This document shows positions 1-5,763 of a stretch of 12,266 bases of DNA, one piece after another. Where the stretch lies: positions 1 through 12,266 of the forward strand of contig JAITPS010000059.1 of assembly GCA_031289325.1 (NCBI GenBank). The letters are read 5' to 3'. Below the pieces are notes generated by a model, which ran no database searches, was not told the origin of the DNA, and saw nothing but the letters and a program-made list of their open reading frames with translations. Both the position numbers and the translations under genes were made by a program. Source of the DNA: Candidatus Methanovirga meridionalis. Its GTDB lineage: Archaea > Methanobacteriota > Methanobacteria > Methanobacteriales > Methanobacteriaceae. Numbering within the stretch: the stretch's first letter is position 1; every line of letters begins with the position of its first letter.

Positions 1-215
1 ACAAAACTAAAAATATTGAGTGAAATTTTTATTAAAGATTGAAAAACTAAAAAAACTACGGAAATCCCAAAAAACTAAGCAATTAGTTATCTTAAAAACA
101 AAATATTTACAACCGCATAATTAAACTAACAATCAAATATTAACAACTACTAGAAAAACGAACATAAAGACAATCAAACTTGTATTTGTGTTCGTTTTGT
201 CTATAGATAATCATT
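1..215. other. A-rich intergenic region without a convincing gene
   Basis: No protein gene is supported here: all + frames hit stops quickly, and the one 61-codon minus-strand frame (140-325) lacks a ribosome binding site. In + frame 1, the first 13 codons run open to a TGA at 40-42, so the extreme left edge could be the tail of an upstream gene, but this is too short to claim. The motif AAAACTA occurs four times in the first 77 bases (3-9, 43-49, 52-58, 71-77) between A-tracts. I see no tRNA-like fold or clear terminator. Confidence 0.5.
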
Positions 216-244
216 TTTACATATAAAAAATTTAATTTTATAAA
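216..244 (+). promoter_or_regulatory. Putative sigma70-type promoter for the sheath/tube genes
   Basis: TTTACA at 216-221 matches the -35 consensus at five of six bases. TATAAA at 239-244 matches the -10 at five of six. The spacer is exactly 17 bp. Transcription would start near 251 and give a 5' leader of about 208 nt before the ATG at 459. This is the best promoter I can see upstream of the first gene; a weaker alternative is TTGTAT (180-185) with TATAGA (202-207). AT-rich DNA produces chance matches, so confidence is moderate. Confidence 0.5.
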
Positions 245-266
245 ATGGGTATTTGCGAATGGTATC

Positions 267-285
267 CAACTAAAAATGGTAGTTG
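267..285 (+). other. Small stem-loop in leader
   Basis: CAACTA (267-272) and TAGTTG (280-285) form a perfect 6-bp inverted repeat with a 7-base loop, just downstream of the predicted transcription start. An alternative outer pairing, TATTTGC (250-256) with GCAAATA (285-291), shares one base with it, so the two folds would compete. It is short and could be chance, but it is the first of three inverted repeats in the same leader. Confidence 0.3.
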
Positions 286-296
286 CAAATAAATAG

Positions 297-357
297 TTAT
301 AAAGTTCTCCTTTAAATTGCATCAATAGTATTTTTTAATGCAAAGGAGATTTTATAA
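297..357 (+). promoter_or_regulatory. Large stem-loop in leader that pairs with an SD-like sequence
   Basis: Three blocks pair in register: TTATAAA (297-303) with TTTATAA (351-357), TCTCCT (306-311) with AGGAGA (344-349), and TTGCAT (317-322) with ATGCAA (338-343). This gives 19 bp, with a 5-base bulge on the left arm, a 2/1 internal loop and a 15-base apical loop. The right arm contains AAAGGAG, an ideal Shine-Dalgarno sequence, which the fold would bury. No T-run follows, so it is not a classical terminator. It may be a cis-acting RNA control element, an mRNA-stabilising structure or a protein-binding inverted repeat. Confidence 0.5.
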
Positions 358-362
358 AGGAA

Positions 363-384
363 TGTGGTGATAAAATTTACCACA
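363..384. promoter_or_regulatory. 22-bp imperfect palindrome, operator-like
   Basis: TGTGGT (363-368) and ACCACA (379-384) are perfect inverted half-sites with 10 bases between them. The dyad matches at 7 of 11 positions per half. As RNA it could also form an 8-bp hairpin counting one G-U pair. It lies 75 bp before the first gene's ATG and downstream of the best promoter, so it could be a roadblock operator or part of the leader fold. I do not recognise the regulator. Confidence 0.35.
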
Positions 385-458
385 CCCTGTATAGAAAAAA
401 CTAGAGCTCTCGTAATTTTATGAAAGCTTATACAAATTTATCTAAGGAGTGAATAAAT

Positions 459-2615
459 ATGTTAGAAACTAACTTTCCGAATCTTAATAGGACAATTTTA
501 TTTGAGGCATTTAATGATGAAAAACTTGATCTTCTGACCTTGGTGGGAATAGGTAACGTAGAGCAGGCATTAACAGATGAAAAAATTCAAGAAATAAACC
601 AACATCTTCTGGTCAAGAGCTTTGAAGAGTTTATAGAAAAGTTCAATCCTCGTGTATTTTCTTTCTATAATTCTGCTACGCAAAAGATCAAATATTCTTT
701 AGTAAAACCAAATGGAGTTCCTGATAATTCCATTACAGAGATACTTTTAACTATGGATAATACATTCTTTAAAATGCTTATTACTTTGCTGGACAGCAAA
801 AAAGCTACTGGTAGTAAGAATGTTGATTATAATTTTAAGGATATTCTTAATATGCTATCTCCGAAAAAAGTTATGGATGATATAAAAGTCTTGAGAAGAG
901 AAGTTTCATATCTTTTTGATAAATATGAAGAATTGGAAGAGGGAGATCCTATTAAACTGGAGTATGGCGATAAATTAAATATATCTTTTGAAAGAGCTTC
1001 TGAAAGTTATAATAATATTTTAGGGATGCTACCTCTTGCTATAGAGGATATAAAAACCAGAGTTTTGATGGGGCGTTCTGAGAATGGCGGTAAGGCTGAA
1101 GAAATAAAAATAGGAATGTTGACAATGGATAACAAAGGAGAACTAAAAATTATTGAAGAAAAACCTCAAGATAAAAATGTTCTTCAAATAACTAATAATA
1201 AAAATAATGCTCTTCTTGCACAACATTTTGAGCAAGATTATGAGGACGTAAATGAGAATCCAAATGAATATATAAAAAGCCTTGTGACTAGAACGTTTGC
1301 ACCTTTGCCAACAGTATTGGGTGAAATAGATGTGAAACAAGAAGTAAAAAATTATAATCAGTATTTAATGTTTTATAAAGATGCTCAAGAAGATTTTATC
1401 AAATCTATAAAACCGCTTATAGAAAAAATAATGGGAGTTAAAACTTTTTTTGAACAATATGGAAAAGATCAAAATGCAATGACACCATCTTTATTAATTA
1501 CAAATATAAACTTAGAAATACTATTAAAAGGTGATAACAAAAAAGCATTAGATGTGTATTTAAACACTGTAAATGAAAAAACAGATTATACCAATACTAT
1601 TTGGTACGGAATTATTCCTAGCATAAATCTGGAAGCAAAAGCTAAAAAGCCTATAAAAGAAAGGTTCCTGGGAACTAAGAAAGAAGATAAAGCAGATACT
1701 AATACAATCGAAAATTTGCAAGTAGCAATGAGTATTTTAAAAAACCATAAAATAACTACTTTTTTCAGTGTAATTGGTAGCAACGATACGACATTTAGCA
1801 ACTTGGCTACTACGGGTATTTCCAAATACCTTGATAAAACTAAAGACCTAAGACATAGAGAATTCTCTGAATATTTAGTACCTTGTCTACCTAATTTTAC
1901 CATTATTCCGAAAGAAAAATCTACAGTCATATTAGATTATAAATTAATGCTACAAAAGGATAAGGACATAGTGGATATAGATAAAGACGAGCTAATAAAA
2001 TTCTGGATAGAAGGAGTATATGTAGAAAGCGCTTATGTAGCAGCCGGCTTGGTAGCGGCATATCAATGTCCTGTGTTCTTAAAGAAAAGATTCAAAAAAG
2101 TGGATCCAATAGAACCAGGAGTTAGAATAAATATAGAAGAAAGTGACCATAATAGAAAATTATACACATCTTTATCCAAAGAGATAACCGGGTATACTAC
2201 AGATACTAAAGATGTAATCAATAGAAATAATTTTGGATTTGTATTTTCATCCGATAATGTCCAAGACAGGGGGAAAGTGATAAATAATATTACAGTATAT
2301 AAGGCCAGAACATTAGCTACAGATGAAAACGGAGTATTTGAGCCTCTATACAAAACGACTACGGCTACTTATATAGAAAGAGTACTCAGATATGCTACGA
2401 CTGATTTTAAAGAAGACGAAATAAGAAATTTCTTTAGTAATAGTCCTAGCAGTCAAAAAAGTATATGGCTCAAAAAACAAAAAGAAGAAAGTATAAATGC
2501 TATTTTACGTCCGGGAGACGATATAAATATGGAAATAATAGATTCCAGATGTCATCTGCATATTAATTTTAATGGGGATGCAAGAAATCTAGAATTGGAT
2601 ATAACTAAAAACTAG
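459..2615 (+). CDS. Putative contractile-sheath protein, possibly a TssB-TssC-like fusion
   Basis: A 718-residue protein, ATG start, with AAGGAG at 444-449 nine bases upstream. It has no signal peptide and no membrane segment, so it is probably cytoplasmic. The first ~120 residues have a TssB-like pattern, with a basic 'NPRV' segment at about 63-66 following a 'hLLVKSFEEFIEKF' helix, comparable to the 'fv.id.dnF..vm..i.PR' region of T6SS small sheath proteins. An acidic linker lies near 255-270. The second half (about 275-718) has mixed alpha/beta character with a WYGIIPSI segment at 382-389, and ends in a helix followed by 'LRPGDDINMEI', like the C-terminal handshake region of phage-tail/TssC sheaths. 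The length is close to TssB plus TssC (about 165 plus 495). It is followed by a tube-like gene, the usual sheath-then-tube order. The assignment rests on pattern and context rather than on a diagnostic motif. It could instead be an unrelated scaffold protein. Confidence 0.5.
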   Translation: MLETNFPNLNRTILFEAFNDEKLDLLTLVGIGNVEQALTDEKIQEINQHLLVKSFEEFIEKFNPRVFSFYNSATQKIKYSLVKPNGVPDNSITEILLTMDNTFFKMLITLLDSKKATGSKNVDYNFKDILNMLSPKKVMDDIKVLRREVSYLFDKYEELEEGDPIKLEYGDKLNISFERASESYNNILGMLPLAIEDIKTRVLMGRSENGGKAEEIKIGMLTMDNKGELKIIEEKPQDKNVLQITNNKNNALLAQHFEQDYEDVNENPNEYIKSLVTRTFAPLPTVLGEIDVKQEVKNYNQYLMFYKDAQEDFIKSIKPLIEKIMGVKTFFEQYGKDQNAMTPSLLITNINLEILLKGDNKKALDVYLNTVNEKTDYTNTIWYGIIPSINLEAKAKKPIKERFLGTKKEDKADTNTIENLQVAMSILKNHKITTFFSVIGSNDTTFSNLATTGISKYLDKTKDLRHREFSEYLVPCLPNFTIIPKEKSTVILDYKLMLQKDKDIVDIDKDELIKFWIEGVYVESAYVAAGLVAAYQCPVFLKKRFKKVDPIEPGVRINIEESDHNRKLYTSLSKEITGYTTDTKDVINRNNFGFVFSSDNVQDRGKVINNITVYKARTLATDENGVFEPLYKTTTATYIERVLRYATTDFKEDEIRNFFSNSPSSQKSIWLKKQKEESINAILRPGDDINMEIIDSRCHLHINFNGDARNLELDITKN

Positions 2616-2629
2616 GGAAACCTAATTTT
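2607..2629 (+). other. Weak stem-loop between sheath-like and tube-like genes
   Basis: TAGG (2613-2616) and CCTA (2621-2624) pair around a GAAA loop. AAAA (2608-2611) and TTTT (2626-2629) extend the stem across one mismatch. The stop codon TAG of the upstream gene lies inside it. It is weak thermodynamically and may be an RNA-processing point between two genes needed in different amounts, or simply chance. Confidence 0.2.
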
Positions 2630-2665
2630 AATAAAAAATTTATTTTTAAAAAGGAGGAATTAGAT

Positions 2666-3100
2666 ATGGGAATCAAATTAACAATTAAAGGTAAAAGTGA
2701 AGAAATAAAATTTGATAAGGACAACATTGTATCAGCAAAATTTATTTCAGACACTCCGGACGATTCAAATGCAAGAGCTAGTGAATTGAGCGCAATATTA
2801 GAAATAAAGGGGAAAATAATCACTCCGGTAGATGGTGAAACAGCAGATGACACATTAAAACTTGCGACTTGGTCTTTAGTACCTTCAGAAAGTTCAGATG
2901 CTTACAGAGATGTAACATTAGAAGTAATATCAGGTAGTATAATGGTAAGAAAAGCTAATTATCCAAACGCATTTGTAGTCGACTACAGAGAAGATTATAC
3001 ATCTGTCGATGGTGTCGGAACATTTACTGTTCTGATAAAACAAAAGAAAGAAAAAATAGAAAATGTAAAAATTGAAGGCGGTTATAAGGCCGAAGAATAA
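2666..3100 (+). CDS. Putative Hcp/tail-tube-like protein
   Basis: A 144-residue protein with ATG start and a near-perfect AAGGAGG at 2651-2657, eight bases upstream, the strongest site in the window. There is no signal peptide and no membrane segment. The sequence is mostly short beta strands: an N-terminal 'KLTIKGK' strand, a 'SDTPDDSNARASE' loop at about 30-42, then strands around 'VTLEVISGSIMVRK' and 'AFVVDYREDY', ending in 'GTFTVLIKQKK'. This size, strand density and closing 'G.f.l.ikQk' strand fit the Hcp/phage tail-tube fold (Hcp is about 160-170 residues). To my recollection, similar small proteins in Clostridia carry the uninformative database name 'membrane-associated protease 1'; nothing here supports a protease. 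The next element is a strong stem-loop, consistent with a stabilised mRNA end for an abundant subunit. The alternative is a small beta-rich protein of another family. Confidence 0.5.
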   Translation: MGIKLTIKGKSEEIKFDKDNIVSAKFISDTPDDSNARASELSAILEIKGKIITPVDGETADDTLKLATWSLVPSESSDAYRDVTLEVISGSIMVRKANYPNAFVVDYREDYTSVDGVGTFTVLIKQKKEKIENVKIEGGYKAEE

Positions 3101-3107
3101 TCATTAA

Positions 3108-3135
3108 TAGTGGGGGCTGAAATAATCCCCCACTA
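3108..3135 (+). terminator. Strong stem-loop after the tube-like gene, partial terminator or mRNA 3' end
   Basis: TAGTGGGGG (3108-3116) and CCCCCACTA (3127-3135) are a perfect 9-bp GC-rich inverted repeat around a 10-base loop, beginning 7 bases after the stop codon. In DNA this AT-rich it is conspicuous. The downstream sequence is A-rich without a T-run, so it is not a textbook intrinsic terminator. It more probably protects the 3' end of the upstream message or attenuates read-through, which would set high expression of the first two genes relative to those that follow. Confidence 0.6.
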
Positions 3136-3171
3136 CTAATAATAAAATACTTGTTATTTTAAAGTAATTGC

Positions 3172-3199
3172 TTGTCAAAATTAAAGTAAGAAATATCTT
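3172..3199 (+). promoter_or_regulatory. Putative promoter for the regulatory/chaperone gene set
   Basis: TTGTCA (3172-3177) matches the -35 at five of six bases, and TATCTT (3194-3199) matches the -10 at four of six, with a 16-bp spacer. It lies between the strong stem-loop and the ribosome binding site of the next gene, where an internal promoter would be expected. The match is modest. Confidence 0.35.
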
Positions 3200-3213
3200 A
3201 TTATTTAAAAGAT

Positions 3214-3218
3214 GGAGG
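3214..3218 (+). promoter_or_regulatory. Ribosome binding site fixing a TTG start
   Basis: GGAGG at 3214-3218 sits seven bases before TTG at 3226. No ATG or GTG is equally well placed, so this site supports the TTG start of the 262-residue gene. Confidence 0.6.
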
Positions 3219-3225
3219 AAATAAA

Positions 3226-4014
3226 TTGATTTTAATAGATAACAAAATCCCGATATTAAAACGTGGGAATATACTAGACAGCAACATATTAAATAACATA
3301 CAAGATTCTCCCTACGATTATTTAAAACTTTTATACTTGGATTATTCAAATGGGATTATATCAGGGATAAAACTATATGCAAAAGAATATAAGCTTATAA
3401 TAGGAGAAGGTATAGTAAAATGGAATAATTTTTATTATAAAATAACAAATAAAATAGAAATAGATATACCTTTTGAAGATGGAGATTATATTTTCAAAAT
3501 AAAATTTCATCCAAGTAAATCTATAGAAATAGAAAAATATACACTATATCAAATGGAAATATTTCATACATTTGATATAAAAGAAAAAGAAGATGAAATG
3601 GAAATCGTGAGAATAAAAAGAAGAGAAGGGGCAATAATAAGGAATATCACAATCTTTACAGGAATAAATGAAGAATATAATATAATAAATGAAATCACAA
3701 AAGCTCAGAGTACATCCACAGGTAAATCATTTCCGGATAACCTTTTGAAATTATATGCGATGGAAATATTCGAAAAGAAAGAATTTGATCAAATTGACGA
3801 ATATTTTTGCCATTCTATAATAAATAGTCAGATAACTAGGGAATCTCTAAGGCAATATATAAAGCATAAACTTCAGAGTGATATAAATGAAAAAGGCAAT
3901 TCAGATAATATAAATATATATAAACTTTTGGAAAAAATATTTAAAAAAATGAAAAATAGTAGATTAAAAGAGAAAATGAAAAAGATAGAAAATAATTTAC
4001 TAATCGTGGAGTGA
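3226..4014 (+). CDS. Uncharacterised 262-residue protein, possible baseplate/tail-associated factor
   Basis: The start is TTG with GGAGG seven bases upstream. There is no signal peptide or membrane segment. The first ~135 residues look beta-rich and contain 'SPYDYLKLLYLDYSNGIISG' at about 28-47, then 'LIIGEGIVKWNNFYYKI'. The pattern of a 'GIISG' turn, a strand, 'G.G.' and an aromatic strand occurs in phage tail-fibre and baseplate proteins, which is the only functional hint. The second half (about 155-262) is helical and very Lys-rich, with a C-terminal 'KIFKKMKNSRLKEKMKKIE' segment. It is the first gene after the stem-loop and lies five bases before the J-domain gene, so it could be the chaperone's client or an assembly factor. 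I do not recognise a named family with confidence; some clostridial relatives, as I recall, carry a misleading 'helicase' label, but no helicase motif is present. Confidence 0.75.
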   Translation: MILIDNKIPILKRGNILDSNILNNIQDSPYDYLKLLYLDYSNGIISGIKLYAKEYKLIIGEGIVKWNNFYYKITNKIEIDIPFEDGDYIFKIKFHPSKSIEIEKYTLYQMEIFHTFDIKEKEDEMEIVRIKRREGAIIRNITIFTGINEEYNIINEITKAQSTSTGKSFPDNLLKLYAMEIFEKKEFDQIDEYFCHSIINSQITRESLRQYIKHKLQSDINEKGNSDNINIYKLLEKIFKKMKNSRLKEKMKKIENNLLIVE

Positions 4015-4019
4015 TTATC

Positions 4020-4475
4020 ATGAACTTATATGAAACATTGGGAGTTCCCAAGAATGCTACTAAGGAAGAAATAAGAGAAAAATATAGGGAGATGGCAAAA
4101 AAATATCATCCGGACAGGTATATAAATGTAAGCACTAAAGAAAAAGAGAAAGCTGAGGAAATGTTTAAAAATATAAATAGTGCCTATGAAATATTGATAG
4201 ACGATAGTAAAAGAGCAGAATATGACAGATCTACCTTTGGAAAAAATTATTACAATGGTGGGGAAACAAAACATGGAACAGAAACAGATAGAGCGTCATA
4301 CCAAGATATCTATGAACAGTTTTCAAAGAAGAATATGGATGAGATGTTTGATAATTTTTTTAAAAAGGAAACTTCTTCTAAAGAAAAAACAGATGATTCA
4401 ATGAAAAAAGGTGTAAATAATATGTTTGAATCTTTTTTCTCATTCGATAAAAAAAAGGGGAAGGGTAAGAAATGA
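4020..4475 (+). CDS. J-domain protein (DnaJ-like co-chaperone)
   Basis: A 151-residue protein. The frame is open from a GTG at 4011, but GGAG at 4008-4011 lies eight bases before the ATG at 4020, and that start places the J domain exactly at the N terminus (MNLYETLGV), so I choose it. The J domain spans about residues 1-65 with the essential HPD motif at 30-32 (KKYHPDRY), flanked by the basic helix II and by 'INSAYEILIDDSKRAEYD'. There is no zinc-finger and no Gly/Phe-rich region; the remainder is charged with Phe-rich patches (about 100-145) and may bind a client. J domains stimulate Hsp70 ATPase, and an Hsp70-like gene lies four genes downstream in the same run. The start is five bases after the previous stop, and the 3' end overlaps the next gene by 4 bp, so they are almost certainly co-translated. 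It is not the housekeeping DnaJ, which is much longer. Confidence 0.92.
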   Translation: MNLYETLGVPKNATKEEIREKYREMAKKYHPDRYINVSTKEKEKAEEMFKNINSAYEILIDDSKRAEYDRSTFGKNYYNGGETKHGTETDRASYQDIYEQFSKKNMDEMFDNFFKKETSSKEKTDDSMKKGVNNMFESFFSFDKKKGKGKK

Positions 4476-5134
4476 AATTATTTAATAATTTGAGAATTCA
4501 GAGAGAAATAAAGAAATATCAAGATAAGGAAGTAAGGAAAAACGAGGAAAACAGCAGGAAAAAGATCAGGCTATTGTGGATATTTTTGATTATAGTAGGG
4601 TTTATAGTGGCTTATTATAACAATTTTTCTTGGAATGTAATTATAGGTATTTTGATAGTATTTTTCATATTTTTAATATTTGATTTATTTTTAGGAAATT
4701 ATAGATTAAAAAAAGATATTTTGATGTATGAAAGATCACAAAATGTAAGGGATTCAAAAATTGTACAGAACATAGAATATAAAGTAGAACAAAAAAGAGA
4801 TGTAATAACACATATAATATTAAAAAACACAGAAGGTTACGATGTAAAGATCTGGTCTATGGGTAGATCTAATTCAATGATGATCGGAAAAAATAGCAGA
4901 ATAAAAGTAGATATAGATTTGTCAAATACAGCATATCCATTTTTAATAAGTAAACAACATGCGATATTAAATAAGGCAGATAAAGGCTGGTATATAGAGG
5001 ATCTAGGATCAAAAAATGGGACGGGGATAAAGAAATATTCTGATAATAGGAAAATAAAAATAGGAAATGCACCAGTTAAGGTACAAAGTGGAGATATAAT
5101 ATATATAGCAACTACAGAACTTTTATTAAAATAG
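4472..5134 (+). CDS. Membrane-anchored FHA-domain protein
   Basis: A 220-residue protein whose ATG overlaps the stop of the J-domain gene (ATGA, 4472-4475), behind a purine-rich AAGGGG site. A basic N-terminal segment (1-33) is followed by two hydrophobic helices at about 34-49 and 54-74, forming a hairpin that should place both ends in the cytoplasm. The FHA domain covers about 108-220. Its phosphothreonine-binding features are intact: G131-R132, S160 and H163 in 'SKQH', and N182-G183 in 'GSKNGT'. FHA domains read phosphothreonine, so this protein probably recruits a partner to the membrane after phosphorylation, perhaps by the kinase encoded at 8025-8732. In T6SS the Fha protein plays a comparable part, although it is not a membrane hairpin protein of this kind. 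Confidence 0.9.
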   Translation: MKLFNNLRIQREIKKYQDKEVRKNEENSRKKIRLLWIFLIIVGFIVAYYNNFSWNVIIGILIVFFIFLIFDLFLGNYRLKKDILMYERSQNVRDSKIVQNIEYKVEQKRDVITHIILKNTEGYDVKIWSMGRSNSMMIGKNSRIKVDIDLSNTAYPFLISKQHAILNKADKGWYIEDLGSKNGTGIKKYSDNRKIKIGNAPVKVQSGDIIYIATTELLLK

Positions 5135-5173
5135 TAAAATATAAAAAATTTTATACTTGTGGAGGTAATAAAA

Positions 5174-5749
5174 ATGAGTACAATGAAGCGTTGTGAAAAT
5201 GGACATGTATATAATTCAGCGAGATATAAAGAATGTCCGTATTGTAATAGCGAAAGGTTGGAAGTAGTAGAAGAAAGAGAAGAAATGCCAATGGATTATA
5301 TTGAAGATGACGCAGATAATACGGTAGCTTATTGGGCAAATGAATTAAAAATAGACCCGGTAGTAGGATGGCTTGTCTGCCTAAATGGATATGAAAAAGG
5401 GAAGGATTTTAAATTAAAATCTGAAAAGAATTTTATAGGTAGAGATATAGACATGGATATATGTCTAGAAGGAGATAATACAGTATCAAGAAAAAATCAT
5501 GCAATGATAGCCTATAATCCCAAAAACAGAGAATTCATGATAACTCAGGGAGAAGGAAGTGGGTTAGTATATGTACAAAATGAAGCAGTATATGGTCCTA
5601 GACTATTAAATGATTTTGATATAATAGAAATAGGTCTATCAAAGTATGTATTTGTAGCGTTGTGCGGGGACAATTATGATTGGAAAATGGATAAAATGAG
5701 CAAAGAATATGAGTTAAATGAAGAAAATTCTAATAAAGGAAAAAGATAA
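5174..5749 (+). CDS. Zinc-ribbon FHA-domain protein
   Basis: A 191-residue protein. The frame is open from GTG at 5159, but GGAGGT at 5161-5166 lies seven bases before ATG at 5174, which fixes the start there. The N terminus has C7, H11, C21 and C24 (C-x3-H-x9-C-x2-C, with 'NGHVYN' and 'CPYC'), a compact zinc ribbon. An acidic linker (about 30-50) follows, then an FHA domain at about 65-175 with G89-R90 and S105-R106-K107-N108-H109. The usual 'NG' turn after the second conserved Ser region is missing: residues 126-132 read GEGSGLV, so binding may be altered. There is no membrane segment, so it is predicted to be cytosolic and distinct from the anchored FHA protein 39 bases upstream. The small zinc ribbon may dock it onto another component. 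It ends 14 bases before the PP2C-like gene. Confidence 0.88.
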   Translation: MSTMKRCENGHVYNSARYKECPYCNSERLEVVEEREEMPMDYIEDDADNTVAYWANELKIDPVVGWLVCLNGYEKGKDFKLKSEKNFIGRDIDMDICLEGDNTVSRKNHAMIAYNPKNREFMITQGEGSGLVYVQNEAVYGPRLLNDFDIIEIGLSKYVFVALCGDNYDWKMDKMSKEYELNEENSNKGKR

Positions 5750-5763
5750 AAAGGGGAAAAGTA

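Noticed and set aside
140..325. 61-codon minus-strand reading frame in the leader region
   Set aside because: It begins at a TTG without a ribosome binding site, covers the predicted promoter and stem-loop, and has AT-driven composition with no recognisable domain.
1586..2353. Minus-strand frames of 96-114 codons inside the sheath-like gene
   Set aside because: They are antisense to a 718-codon gene with good start and codon use, and have no ribosome binding sites or domain features.
3226..4014. Helicase function for the 262-residue protein
   Set aside because: No Walker A, DEAD/DEAH or other helicase motif is present; such a label on relatives would be misleading.
5140..5155. Perfect AT-only inverted repeat (TATAAAA, 2 bases, TTTTATA)
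   Set aside because: The loop is too small for an RNA hairpin, and such palindromes arise easily in AT-rich spacer DNA. No terminator or operator claim is justified.
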